From: Bosea beijingensis
GTDB taxonomy: Bacteria > Pseudomonadota > Alphaproteobacteria > Rhizobiales > Beijerinckiaceae
Length of the DNA: 64,000 nt
Direction of reading: 5' to 3'
Assembly (NCBI RefSeq): GCF_030758975.1
Contig: NZ_CP132359.1
Location: 4,050,005 to 4,114,004, forward strand
This document shows positions 19,658 to 28,529 of the stretch, piece by piece. The first letter of the stretch is position 1, and each line of letters opens with the position of its first letter. Below the pieces are notes generated by a model, which worked only from the letters and a program-made list of their open reading frames with translations, had not been told where the DNA came from and searched no databases. The position numbers and the translations under genes were made by a program.

Positions 19658-20551
19658 GTGAATCAACTCCGAAGGCTTGAGGAAGAGGCGATCTTCCTGT
19701 TGCGGGAGACTGCCGCGCTGTTTCGGCGTCCTGTCATGCTCTATTCGATCGGCAAGGACTCGACGGTCCTCGCCCATCTGGCCGCCAAGGCGTTCTGGCC
19801 GGCAAAGCCGCCATTTCCTTTGCTGCACATCGATACGACCTGGAAGTTCCGCGAGATGATCGCGTTTCGCGATCGGCTCGCACAAGCACTCGGCTTCGAA
19901 TTGCAGGTGCATATCAACCGAGACGATGCTGCGCGCGGCATCTCGCCGTTTTCCGTCGATGCGAACACCTATACCCGCATCATGAAGACCGACGCCCTGA
20001 AGCAGGCGATGGAGCAGGGGGGCTTCGATGCTGCGATCGGCGGAGCGCGGCGGGATGAGGAGAAGAGCCGCGCCAAGGAGCGCATGTTCTCGCTGCGCAG
20101 CCCGCAGCATGGCTGGGAACCGCGCAGCCAGCGCCCGGAATTCTGGCGCCTGGCCAATCCACATCTGCGGCCGGGCGAGACCATGCGCGTCTTCCCGCTG
20201 TCGAATTGGAGCGAGCGCGACGTCTGGCGCTACACGCTCGCCGAAGGCATCCCGATCGTGCCGCTCTATCTGGCCCGCCCGCGTCCCGTTGTGCAGCGCG
20301 GCGGCTCGCTCATCGTGGTGGACGACGAGCGCTTGCCGCTCCAGCGGGGCGAAGTTCCCGAGATGCGATTGGTCCGCTTCCGCTCGCTGGGCTGCTATCC
20401 GCTCTGCGGAGCCGTCGAATCGCAGGCGGCGACAGTTGCCGAGGTGGTCTCGGAGCTGGAAGCGGCCACGACCTCTGAACGCCAGGGTCGGCTGATCGAC
20501 GGCACGGGCTCTGCCTCTATGGAAGCGAAGAAGCGGGAGGGCTATTTTTGA
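19658..20551 (+). CDS. cysD: Sulfate adenylyltransferase subunit 2 (CysD/NodP type)
   Basis: Catalytic subunit of ATP sulfurylase, 297 residues, that forms adenylyl sulfate from ATP and sulfate. The PP-loop reads [16 protein letters not shown], followed by [12 protein letters not shown], the [15 protein letters not shown] block and the C-terminal [16 protein letters not shown]. The start is GTG; no upstream ATG is in frame near. Its stop overlaps the TTG start of the CysNC gene. Placement between a polysaccharide export gene and a methyltransferase, instead of beside cysH/cysI sulfite genes, points to sulfation of a glycan or lipid (the NodPQ role) more than cysteine synthesis. Confidence 0.93.
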   Translation: MNQLRRLEEEAIFLLRETAALFRRPVMLYSIGKDSTVLAHLAAKAFWPAKPPFPLLHIDTTWKFREMIAFRDRLAQALGFELQVHINRDDAARGISPFSVDANTYTRIMKTDALKQAMEQGGFDAAIGGARRDEEKSRAKERMFSLRSPQHGWEPRSQRPEFWRLANPHLRPGETMRVFPLSNWSERDVWRYTLAEGIPIVPLYLARPRPVVQRGGSLIVVDDERLPLQRGEVPEMRLVRFRSLGCYPLCGAVESQAATVAEVVSELEAATTSERQGRLIDGTGSASMEAKKREGYF

Positions 20552-22452
20552 ACCCCGTTTCCGCCTCCTATCGCGCCATCTTCGGCGAGAGCGAGCAGGC
20601 CTTGCCCGCCAGCCGCCCGGCTGCCCTGCGCATCCTGGCCTGCGGGGCAGTCGATGACGGAAAATCGACGCTGATCGGGCGCCTGCTTTATGAAGCCGGT
20701 GCGGTGCCGGACGATCAGCGCGCAGCCCTTGCCGCGGATTCGCGCCGCTATGGCGCCGCCGATGGCGAGATCGACTTCGCCCTGCTGACGGATGGGCTTG
20801 AGGCCGAGCGCGAGCGCAACATCACGATCGATGTCGCCTATCGCTACATGTCGACCGCGAAACGCGATTTCATCATCGCCGACACGCCGGGCCACGAACA
20901 ATACACCGCCAATATGGCTACCGGAGCCTCGCAATGCGAGGTTGGGATCATATTGGTCGATGCCGTTCGCGGCCTCCGGCCGCAGACCTTCAGGCATGCT
21001 GCGATCTGCAGCATCCTCGGCATCCGGCATGTCGTCCTGGCGGTCAACAAGATGGATGGCGTCGGCTTCTCGCAAGAGCGCCTCAACGAGATCGTGGCGG
21101 AATTCGCGCCGACGGCGAAGCACTTGCAGCTTGAGATGGCCGCGATCCCGATTTCGGCTCGCCGTGGCGACAATGTCTTGAGCGTCAGCACCGCGATGCC
21201 TTGGTATCGAGGCGTCTCGCTTCTACAGCATCTCGAACAGATCGAAATCGTCGGCCGCGATGGCGGGGCGGATTTGCGTGTGCCGATCCAGAGCGTGAGC
21301 CGCACGCCGGAAGGCGAACGGCTCTACACCGGCACCATTGCCGCGGGAACGCTCTCGGTGGGCGATCGGGTCAAGGTCGTGACCAGCGGCGCTGAGGCCG
21401 CCGTCCATCGTCTGATCGGCAGTGAAGGGCCGGTTCAGCGAAGCGAGACGGGGACGGCCGTAGCTGTGACATTGGTTCCGGAGATCGATCTCGGCCGAGG
21501 CGATCTGCTGTATGCAGGAGCCGACGCTCCGGCGCGCTCCAGTCATTTTTCGGCGCATGTGGTCTGGTTTGCCGATCACTCTCTGTTCGCCGGGCGGGAC
21601 TACGAGTTGCGCCTCGGAACTCTGACGAGTCCGGTGACGGTGACCGCAATCCGGGGCAAGCTCGACATCATCAGCGGAGCCCGCATCGCGGCCACCGAGA
21701 TCATGCGTGACGAGATCGCGATCTGCCACCTGGCGACGCCCGGGACGATCGCCTTCGACAGCTACGCCCGATGCCGAACCACCGGCGGCTTTCTGCTGAT
21801 CGACCGGGTCACGGGCGAGACCGTCGCGGCGGGCATGGTCCGAAACGCACTTGATCGTGGCAGTAATCTGTTCGCACAGAATCTGACGATCGATCGCCGG
21901 GCGCGCGAGAATCTGCTCGGTCAGAAGGGGGCGGTGCTCTGGTTCACCGGTTTGTCCGGCGCGGGGAAATCGACTATCGCCGATGGTATCGAGCGCCGGC
22001 TGCACGCAAAGCGTAAGCTGACGATCCTGCTCGACGGCGACAATGTCCGCCTCGGACTGAATCGCGATCTCGGCTTCACCGAGGGCGACCGCGTCGAGAA
22101 CCTGCGCCGTGTCGCGGAAGTCGCGCGCTTGATGGTGGATGCTGGGCTGATCGTGCTGTGCAGCTTCATTTCGCCCTTCGCTGCCGATCGCGCCATGGTC
22201 CGCGAGCGCCTGGCGGGCACGCCGTTTTTCGAGATCTTTGTCGATGCACCGCTCGATATCTGCGAGCATCGCGACCCCAAGGGCCTCTACGCCAAGGCCC
22301 GGCGCGGCGAGATCCGCAACTTCACCGGCGTGGATTCTGCTTATGAGCCGCCGGCCGCGCCGGATATTCATCTCGATGCCGGGCAATATGGGGCGGACGA
22401 GCTGGCTGATCGCCTCGTCCGTTTCCTGATGGAACAGGGCATCGCGACCTAG
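20548..22452 (+). CDS. cysNC: Bifunctional sulfate adenylyltransferase subunit 1 / adenylyl-sulfate kinase (CysNC/NodQ type)
   Basis: Fusion protein of 634 residues that regulates ATP sulfurylase by GTP hydrolysis and then phosphorylates APS to PAPS. GTPase motifs: [36 protein letters not shown] and VNKMDGVG. The APS kinase domain starts near residue 455, with [35 protein letters not shown] and [16 protein letters not shown]. The TTG start overlaps the cysD stop (TTGA), so the subunits are translationally coupled. PAPS made here is the sulfate donor that the three sulfotransferase-type proteins in this window would need. No nod genes are visible, so a Nod-factor role is not supported. Confidence 0.94.
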   Translation: MNPVSASYRAIFGESEQALPASRPAALRILACGAVDDGKSTLIGRLLYEAGAVPDDQRAALAADSRRYGAADGEIDFALLTDGLEAERERNITIDVAYRYMSTAKRDFIIADTPGHEQYTANMATGASQCEVGIILVDAVRGLRPQTFRHAAICSILGIRHVVLAVNKMDGVGFSQERLNEIVAEFAPTAKHLQLEMAAIPISARRGDNVLSVSTAMPWYRGVSLLQHLEQIEIVGRDGGADLRVPIQSVSRTPEGERLYTGTIAAGTLSVGDRVKVVTSGAEAAVHRLIGSEGPVQRSETGTAVAVTLVPEIDLGRGDLLYAGADAPARSSHFSAHVVWFADHSLFAGRDYELRLGTLTSPVTVTAIRGKLDIISGARIAATEIMRDEIAICHLATPGTIAFDSYARCRTTGGFLLIDRVTGETVAAGMVRNALDRGSNLFAQNLTIDRRARENLLGQKGAVLWFTGLSGAGKSTIADGIERRLHAKRKLTILLDGDNVRLGLNRDLGFTEGDRVENLRRVAEVARLMVDAGLIVLCSFISPFAADRAMVRERLAGTPFFEIFVDAPLDICEHRDPKGLYAKARRGEIRNFTGVDSAYEPPAAPDIHLDAGQYGADELADRLVRFLMEQGIAT

Positions 22453-22453
22453 G

Positions 22454-22497
22454 GCATTTTCGAGCAAAGTAGACTCCGGTTCACATAAAGAACATGC
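22454..22497. repeat. Short intergenic repeat with inverted ends
   Basis: A 44-base element beginning GCATTTTCGAGC and ending AAGAACATGC, so the termini are near-inverted repeats. I recognise it as a form of an intergenic sequence common in Hyphomicrobiales genomes (GCATTTTCGAGC...CCGGTTC...AAAATGC). It follows the CysNC stop directly. No second copy was seen in this window. Confidence 0.5.
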
Positions 22498-22613
22498 GAT
22501 GAAGCGAGGAGCTGAAGCATTTCCTCGATTTGGAGAAACGCGGACTTGCTTTGGCAAAGCCATCCGTCGAAGCCATTCATGCGCCGGAGTGCCCGGCCGG
22601 AGCAGACAGGTTG

Positions 22614-23495
22614 ATGAAGAACACGCCTATTCCGTCACAGATGCCGATCCAACCCGGAAACCTTCTGTCGCTGGACGAGCTGCGCGGGCCGGACCGTTAC
22701 CGTGTCGAATGCGTTTGCCGGGCTGCAAGCCAGGCCGTCTATGTTGGCGAGCATACGATCCTGTCGCGTGTCATTGGGCGCTACAAGATGTTTCTCGACG
22801 CGCGGGATGAAGGTTTCGGCGCGCATGTCATGCTCGATGGCTATTGGGAGATGTGGCTGACGCAGTTCATCGCCCGTCTGGTTGCCCCCGGCATGCATGT
22901 CGCCGATGTCGGTGCCAATTTTGGCTATTATTCGCTGTTGATGGCTGATCTCGTCGGCCCGGCTGGCCGGCTCCTGGCCGTCGAGCCCAACCCGCCCGTC
23001 GCCGATGCCTTGAGGAGGACGCTCAATCTCAACGGTTTTGGCAGTCGCAGCAGCATCGTGGCCGCCGCAGCCGGGGCAGGAGAGGGCGAGGGGCGCCTCA
23101 TGGTGCCGGCAGGAGAACCGAAGAATGCAGCGCTGGTAAACAGGACTGCGCCGAACGAGGACAAGGCGCTGGTCGCGGTACCCATCCATAGCCTCGACAT
23201 GCTGCTTCGCGACTTTCCTCGTGTCGATTTTCTCAAGATCGATGCGGAGGGAGCGGAGGAGGACATTATCCTCGGGCTGAACCAGGTTATCGAGCGTTGG
23301 CGGCCCCGGATCGTGCTCGAGTTCAATCCCGGACGCTGTCGTGATCCCCAAGGGCTGCTCGCTCGACTGCGGCGCTTCTATCCCGTGCTCAAATGCCTGG
23401 ATTACTATGCGCAGGTTGCTCCGATCTCGGATCAGGAGTTGCTCGATCCGACCAATCGCGAAGATCGCCTGCTCTATCTGGACGGAGTTGCATAG
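22614..23495 (+). CDS. FkbM-family methyltransferase
   Basis: SAM-dependent methyltransferase of about 293 residues. SAM motif I is MHVADVGANFGYYSLLMADL, followed by LLAVEPNPPVADAL and the FkbM-type block DFLKIDAEGAEEDIILGL. Such enzymes O-methylate sugars or polyketides. An ATG 28 codons further upstream is in frame, but the extra residues look unlike the family, so the internal ATG after GACAGG is preferred. Its place between sulfate activation and lipid genes leaves the target open: a glycan residue or the lipid head group. Confidence 0.85.
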   Translation: MKNTPIPSQMPIQPGNLLSLDELRGPDRYRVECVCRAASQAVYVGEHTILSRVIGRYKMFLDARDEGFGAHVMLDGYWEMWLTQFIARLVAPGMHVADVGANFGYYSLLMADLVGPAGRLLAVEPNPPVADALRRTLNLNGFGSRSSIVAAAAGAGEGEGRLMVPAGEPKNAALVNRTAPNEDKALVAVPIHSLDMLLRDFPRVDFLKIDAEGAEEDIILGLNQVIERWRPRIVLEFNPGRCRDPQGLLARLRRFYPVLKCLDYYAQVAPISDQELLDPTNREDRLLYLDGVA

Positions 23496-23587
23496 GCGCG
23501 GTTCTCGGCCGCTGCCGCTTCGACGCAGATAGGTCGATCCAGCACGGGGCGAGACTGCAGGTAGCCGATGATCGAGAATAGGGATTG

Positions 23588-24385
23588 ATGGTGGCGCTGC
23601 TGCTCGATTTTCTTCGCCTGCTCGGCCTCGTGATCGGGGCCGTGGTCGCGGTCATGCTGCTGACCGGGCTGTTCTTCGAGGTCATGAACGCACGCCATCC
23701 TGAGCGCCGTATCCAGAAGGACCGGGTCAACCGGCGCAAATGGAAAGAACTTCGCCAGGCGCCGATCTCGATCTTCACGCTTTCGGCCTGCTTCGCCTTC
23801 GGCCTGTTTGCGCAGCAGCAGGGCTGGTCGCTGGTGCCGCTGGACCTTTCCTGGTGGTCGGGGCCTATGACGCTGCTCGTCTCGGTCGTGCTCTACGATG
23901 CCTGGTTCTACTGGGTGCATCGTCTCCTCCACAGCCGCGTCTTCTACCGCTTCCACGCGCTGCACCATAAGAGCGTGGCGCCGACGGTCTGGAGCAACCA
24001 TCACGAGAGCTTCGTCGAGGCGCTCCTCAATCAGGCCTATTACGCGATCGTCGTCTTCATCCTGCCGATCCCGTGGCAGATGCTCGTGCTGCAGAAACTC
24101 TACGATCAGGTCAGCGGGATGCTCGGCCATGCCGGTTTCGAACATTTCGCCTCGCCGGCCGGCCGCTCGCCCTGGCCGCTCGCCAGCACCGTGTTCCACG
24201 ATCAGCATCACGGCACGTTCCGGTTCAATTACGGCCATACCTTCTCGCTCTGGGACCGCTGGATGGGCACGCTGCATCCGCGCTACGACAACACACTGAA
24301 GAGTTTCGAGCCGGCTGGGGGCGAGGCTGAGGCGTCCGAGCCGCAGGCTCGGAGCGGTCGTGATGCGGGCATTGGACCGTCCTGA
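23588..24385 (+). CDS. Sterol desaturase / fatty acid hydroxylase family protein
   Basis: Membrane di-iron enzyme of 265 residues. The eight-histidine pattern is present: HRLLH, HALHHKS, a further HHESF pair and FHDQHHGTFRFNYGH. Hydrophobic segments occupy residues 3-35 and 60-100 and a hairpin near 150. Family members hydroxylate or desaturate long-chain lipids, including C4 or alpha hydroxylation of sphingolipids. It converges on a methyltransferase gene about 20 bases away. In this cluster it is a good candidate for hydroxylating the amino-lipid chain; that is inference. Confidence 0.87.
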   Translation: MVALLLDFLRLLGLVIGAVVAVMLLTGLFFEVMNARHPERRIQKDRVNRRKWKELRQAPISIFTLSACFAFGLFAQQQGWSLVPLDLSWWSGPMTLLVSVVLYDAWFYWVHRLLHSRVFYRFHALHHKSVAPTVWSNHHESFVEALLNQAYYAIVVFILPIPWQMLVLQKLYDQVSGMLGHAGFEHFASPAGRSPWPLASTVFHDQHHGTFRFNYGHTFSLWDRWMGTLHPRYDNTLKSFEPAGGEAEASEPQARSGRDAGIGPS

Positions 24386-24406
24386 GACGCTCTGCGCTGC
24401 GCCGCC

Positions 24407-25231
24407 TTAAGCGCCGCCGTCCTTCCGGTAGCGCTGGGCGAGATAGACGACCCCGCCCGCGCTCAGTTCGCGATAAAGCACGGACCCTTTCGAGCCCGCG
24501 AACTCGCTGATGAAGCCGCGCATGAAGCGAATCCTGGAGATGCGGGTCCGCTTGCGCTGCTCGGCCGCATCGAGCGCGGCGGTGACGCCTTGCGACAGGT
24601 CGGTTTCGCTCTGCAGTGTCAGGCCCGGCACCGCGAGCTGCTCGCGCAGCAGCGGAAGCGCGCTCTGGCCGCGCATGTCGGCGAAGGTGAGCCAGCCCCC
24701 CGGCGCCAGCACGCGCGCAACCTCGCGCGCGAAGGCCGGCACGTCGCCATAGCAATGCGAGGATTCGATATTGACGACGATATCGAACGAACCGTCCGGG
24801 AATGGCAGCTTCTCGGCATCGCCGATCGCGAAGGTCAGGTTCGCGGTGTCATGGTTGAGGCGGCGTGCCAGCCGCACGGTCGCGGGCGAGTAATCCAGCC
24901 CGGTGACGGCGGCCGGGCCGTGATAGCGGGCGATGTAGCGCGCCCCGCCGCCGCGGCCCGAGCCGATTTCGAGGACTCGCGCGCCCTGCACGGGCAAGCC
25001 GGCCACAGCCTGCGCATAGAGCCCGATGAAGGGGCGGTCGGCTTCATCGCCGCGTTCGAGCGGAAAGGCTTCCCCTGATGGCAGGAAGCCGTAATTCATG
25101 AAGCGCCAGTCATCGTCGCGCCAGCGCCGCGACAGGATGTTGTAGAGGCCGCGCCACAGCCATTTCCGGGCCCGCGGAAAGGCGCCCCTGTCGATGGCCT
25201 CCAGCAGACGGGAGAAGGCTTGGCTCGCCAT
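24407..25231 (-). CDS. Class I SAM-dependent methyltransferase
   Basis: A 274-residue methyltransferase. Motif I is ARVLEIGSGRGGGARYIAR, with LDYSPATVRLAR, the acidic VNIESSHCYGD loop and VLAPGGWLTFADMRG. The overall pattern resembles methyltransferases of phthiotriol/phenolic glycolipid and polyketide-lipid pathways (DRPFIGLYAQAV upstream of motif I). It is the last gene of the minus-strand run FAAL, ACP, PF10118 protein, methyltransferase, so it likely O-methylates the PKS-derived lipid. No membrane segment is evident. Confidence 0.85.
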   Translation of the reverse strand: MASQAFSRLLEAIDRGAFPRARKWLWRGLYNILSRRWRDDDWRFMNYGFLPSGEAFPLERGDEADRPFIGLYAQAVAGLPVQGARVLEIGSGRGGGARYIARYHGPAAVTGLDYSPATVRLARRLNHDTANLTFAIGDAEKLPFPDGSFDIVVNIESSHCYGDVPAFAREVARVLAPGGWLTFADMRGQSALPLLREQLAVPGLTLQSETDLSQGVTAALDAAEQRKRTRISRIRFMRGFISEFAGSKGSVLYRELSAGGVVYLAQRYRKDGGA

Positions 25232-25243
25232 CCGCGCGAGACC

Positions 25244-26173
25244 TCAGGCGCTGGGCTTTGGCGTAGTGGCGGCGGGCGGCGGCAGGTTGGCCGCCAGCCA
25301 GTCGCGCCCCTTGCGCATCAGCTCTTGGTCATCGCTGTTACGCGGGTCGAAGCCCGGCAGATAGTAGCGCAGCGTGTTCGGCAGACAGCGCCGCCAGTAG
25401 CCGGGATAGACCATGGTCACCCAGAAGAAGCGCAACCAGAAGCGCAGGCCCGTCTTGACCCCGTCGTTCTTCGCGTAGATCGGCACGTTACGCAGGAAGA
25501 GTACGAGGAAGGGGAACAGCGTGCCGTTCATGCCGAGGACACGGACGAAATAGCGCTTCCAGCTCGACATTCCCGGCGTCGCCGCCTTGAGCACGTCGAG
25601 CGCCACCGCCTTGTGCTCCAGTTCTTCGAGAGCATGCCACATCCACAGCCGCCGATAGGCCGGCGCGGCCTTGTCCATCAGTTCGGGATGGCGCAGCGTC
25701 AATGTCGACAGGGTTGCCGTCATATGCTCGATCGCGCAGGTGATCGAGAGCCGGTGCAGCGGGTTCTTGACGATCTCAAAGCCCTGCCGGATCGGCTTCT
25801 CCATCTTCTCGACATCGTAGCCGAGCGACATCATCGCGCGATTGTATTCCTCGTGCTCGCGCGTGTGATAGGCCTCCTGCACGGAATAGCCGTTGATCTC
25901 GGCGGCGAGTTCCTTGTCCTGCAGCTTCGGGCCGTAATGCTTCAGCGAGCGGATGAAGAAGCGCTCGCCTTCGGGCAGGAAGATCGACAACCCGTCGATC
26001 AGCACGGTCTTGATGATGTCGTCTTCCAGCCAGTGGCGCTGGGCGTTTTCGAGGATGCCGAAGCGGATATCACGCGGGATGATGTCCTCGGCATTGCCCA
26101 TGTGCTGGCTGCCTGCCGCGTTCGAAGCATGTGCCATCAGCGCTTGTCCATCCGGTGGAGCGTCCTGCCGCAT
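25244..26173 (-). CDS. PF10118-type metal-dependent hydrolase (ferritin-like di-iron protein)
   Basis: A protein of up to 309 residues matching the family annotated as predicted metal-dependent hydrolase. Helical segments carry carboxylate/His ligands: EAYHTREHEEYNRAM, CAIEHMTATLST and WMWHALEELEHKAVALDV, an arrangement like a ferritin-type di-iron centre. A hydrophobic stretch (GTLFPFLVLFLRNVPIY, later FFWVTMVYPGYW) may touch the membrane. Three in-frame ATGs exist near the N-terminus; the longest is given. It stands between ACP and methyltransferase genes in the lipid cluster, where a di-iron oxygenase acting on an acyl chain would make sense. The reaction is unknown. Confidence 0.75.
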   Translation of the reverse strand: MRQDAPPDGQALMAHASNAAGSQHMGNAEDIIPRDIRFGILENAQRHWLEDDIIKTVLIDGLSIFLPEGERFFIRSLKHYGPKLQDKELAAEINGYSVQEAYHTREHEEYNRAMMSLGYDVEKMEKPIRQGFEIVKNPLHRLSITCAIEHMTATLSTLTLRHPELMDKAAPAYRRLWMWHALEELEHKAVALDVLKAATPGMSSWKRYFVRVLGMNGTLFPFLVLFLRNVPIYAKNDGVKTGLRFWLRFFWVTMVYPGYWRRCLPNTLRYYLPGFDPRNSDDQELMRKGRDWLAANLPPPAATTPKPSA

Positions 26174-26291
26174 CGCTTTGTCGGCCGGGCCTACCTACTG
26201 CCGATTCTCGGTGTCGTCGAGGTCGGATTACGCAGCAAAGCTTGCTTCGCGCAGGGTTGCCTTGCAGAAATTCATGTGAAACGCCCGTATC

Positions 26292-26537
26292 TTAGAGCGG
26301 TTTCAAGGTGGAGAGATAATCCGCGAACTGCGCGACGGTCGGATAATCCTGCGTGACGCCGGGATAAAGCTCGACGCGATATTCCTGCTCGACTTCCAGG
26401 ACGAAATGGACGGCGGCGGCGGAGTCGAGGCCGAGGCTGGCGAAGGTCGTCGCGGGCGCGATGCCGGCCTCGTCGATGTCGAGCATGGCGGCCAGGCTGG
26501 ACCGGCAGAAACGTTCGATGTCTGGTGCAGGCGGCAT
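26292..26537 (-). CDS. Stand-alone acyl carrier protein
   Basis: An 81-residue ACP with the phosphopantetheine site at Ser39 in SLGLDSAAAVHFV, and the usual acidic helices. It is placed 55 bases downstream of the fatty acyl-AMP ligase gene on the same strand, so it is the natural acceptor of the activated acyl chain, which it may hand to the PKS ketosynthase. It differs from housekeeping AcpP, which has DSLD at the site. Confidence 0.9.
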   Translation of the reverse strand: MPPAPDIERFCRSSLAAMLDIDEAGIAPATTFASLGLDSAAAVHFVLEVEQEYRVELYPGVTQDYPTVAQFADYLSTLKPL

Positions 26538-26592
26538 GATGATCCGTCGGGTTGGGTGCGGGAGGCTCGCTTGTCGCGTCGGCGGGCTTGGG

Positions 26593-28344
26593 TCAAGCGG
26601 AGGCCGAGTCGCGATCCTCGATGTCTCCCGCCATGTTCCAGGCTTCGAGCGTCCCCTCCAGCCAGCGGAGCCTGGTCAGGTTACGCTGGACCTTTCCGCT
26701 CGTGGTCTTGGGCAGCGAGCCCGTCCGGATCAGCACCACCTTATGCAGGGCGACGTCGTGATTGTTGACAACCGCTGCCTGTACGGCCGCGACGACCTCG
26801 GCCTCTGCGATGCCATGGCGCTGCGTGCGCTCGACCTCCTGAACGACGATGATGCGCTCGACATCGTCGGCATCGGTGATGGTGAAGGCTGCGCCATGGT
26901 CGCGCCGCAGCGCGGGGTGGCTGGCGGCGACCGTCGCTTCGATATCCTGCGGATAATGATTGACGCCGCGGATGATCATCACATCCTTGATTCGGCCGAC
27001 GACATGGAGCTCGCCCGCTGCGTCGAGATGCCCGAGATCGCCGGTCCGCAACCAGGAGCCGCTGGTGTCCGGCAAGTCTGTCTCCAGCTTGGCGCGGAAG
27101 GTCTGCTCGCTCTCCTCGGGGCGCTGCCAGTAGCCGCCGGCGACGCTCGTCGCCTGGATCCAGATCTCGCCGATCCCGCCCTGCGGCAGCGGGCGTCGCG
27201 TCTCCGGATCGGCGATCGTGATGGTCAGCCCGGTCATCGGCGCGCCGCAGCTGGCGCTGACGTGCCGGTCGGCGGTATCCGCGGGCGGTGCGATGCGAGC
27301 GGCCTTGAGCGCCTTGGCGCTGACCTCCAGCGTGCGGGGCAGGGAACCTCGCTTCGCGGCGGTGACGAGCAGCGTGGCCTCGGCCAGGCCATAGGCTGGA
27401 CGCATCGCCCCAGGCGCGAAGCCATAGGGGGCGAAGGTCGCGGCGAACCGCTCCAGCGTCGCGGCCCTGACCGGCTCGGCGCCGTTGAGGGCGATTTTCC
27501 AACTGCTGAGGTCGATGCCTTCCATCTGCTCGGGCCGGAAGCGGTCGACGCAGAGATCGAAGGCGAAGTTCGGGGCGGCGCCGACCTCGGCGCGATGCTC
27601 GTGGATCGCGCGCAGCCAGTTGAGCGGGCGATGCATGAAGCCGGATGGCGTCAGCAGGACGCAGGGCGCGCCGAGATAGATCGGCTGCAGCAGGTTCATG
27701 ATCAGACCGAGATCATGATAGAGCGGGATCCAACTGACATGCGCCGAATCCGCATGATTTCCGAGCCGCTCCCGCATCATCGCGAGATTGTCGATCAGGT
27801 TGCGGTGGCTCACCATCACGCCCTTGGGCGAGGAGGTCGAGCCGGAGGTATATTGCAGGAAGGCGAGGCCATCGGCATTGGGCCGGAAGGCCTCGAGCGG
27901 CGCGGGCTCTGGTGCCAGCGCGATCGGAAGGTGGCGGATGCCATGCACGGCCAGGCGCTCGCGCAGCAGGCCGCGCGGATCAGGATCGGAAGCCGGACTC
28001 AGCGCGAGCCGCGGCGCGCAATCCGCGATGATCGCCGCGCTGGCATCGTGATTCGCATTGCGGCGCGGCTGCATTATCGGCACCGCGACCACGCCCGCCA
28101 TCAAACAGGCGAAATAGGCAACCACGAATTCGACGCTGGAGGGAAAGATCAGCAGGGCGCGGTCACCCGGCAAGGTTTCGGCCGCGAGCTGCCGCGCCAG
28201 ATGCGCGGCCTGTGCATGAAGCGCGGCGAAGGTCAGGCTCGGCCGTTCGCCGGGACGATCGGAATAGACGGTCACGGCAGCGATATCCGGCCGAGACATG
28301 GCCTGATGCTGCAAGACCTCGGCCAGTGACGAAAAATGGCTCAT
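26593..28344 (-). CDS. Fatty acyl-AMP ligase (FAAL)
   Basis: Adenylate-forming enzyme of 583 residues that activates a fatty acid as acyl-AMP for transfer to an ACP. The phosphate loop is FLQYTSGSTSSPKGVMVSH; later motifs are AYGLAEATLLV, SWLRTGDLGHLDAAGELHVVG and the C-terminal lysine in TTSGKVQRNLTR. The region around SWIPLYHDLGLIMNLLQPIY is the FAAL hallmark distinguishing it from acyl-CoA ligases. The ATG giving MSHFSSLAEVL is chosen by homology; the frame begins seven codons earlier. FAAL plus ACP next to a type I PKS is the usual way to prime a PKS with a long-chain acyl group. Confidence 0.93.
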   Translation of the reverse strand: MSHFSSLAEVLQHQAMSRPDIAAVTVYSDRPGERPSLTFAALHAQAAHLARQLAAETLPGDRALLIFPSSVEFVVAYFACLMAGVVAVPIMQPRRNANHDASAAIIADCAPRLALSPASDPDPRGLLRERLAVHGIRHLPIALAPEPAPLEAFRPNADGLAFLQYTSGSTSSPKGVMVSHRNLIDNLAMMRERLGNHADSAHVSWIPLYHDLGLIMNLLQPIYLGAPCVLLTPSGFMHRPLNWLRAIHEHRAEVGAAPNFAFDLCVDRFRPEQMEGIDLSSWKIALNGAEPVRAATLERFAATFAPYGFAPGAMRPAYGLAEATLLVTAAKRGSLPRTLEVSAKALKAARIAPPADTADRHVSASCGAPMTGLTITIADPETRRPLPQGGIGEIWIQATSVAGGYWQRPEESEQTFRAKLETDLPDTSGSWLRTGDLGHLDAAGELHVVGRIKDVMIIRGVNHYPQDIEATVAASHPALRRDHGAAFTITDADDVERIIVVQEVERTQRHGIAEAEVVAAVQAAVVNNHDVALHKVVLIRTGSLPKTTSGKVQRNLTRLRWLEGTLEAWNMAGDIEDRDSASA

Positions 28345-28529
28345 CGCAATCTGTCTACGGAACAAGCGTCGTCAGCGGCCGGGAGTATATTGCTTCTGTC
28401 GCTTCCTCTTCTGCATCGAAGCGAGATCGAGGGCGCCTGCTTCCTTCTATGGAGCGCGTGTCGGGCGAGATCAACCTGCAAAAGCTTGCAAGGGCCCCGG
28501 CTGCATGTTGGCGCGAGTGATGCTAGAGC

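Noticed and set aside
19658..22452. CysD/CysNC as nodP/nodQ of a symbiosis region
   Set aside because: No nodABC, nod box or other symbiosis gene is visible; glycan or lipid sulfation is a simpler context.
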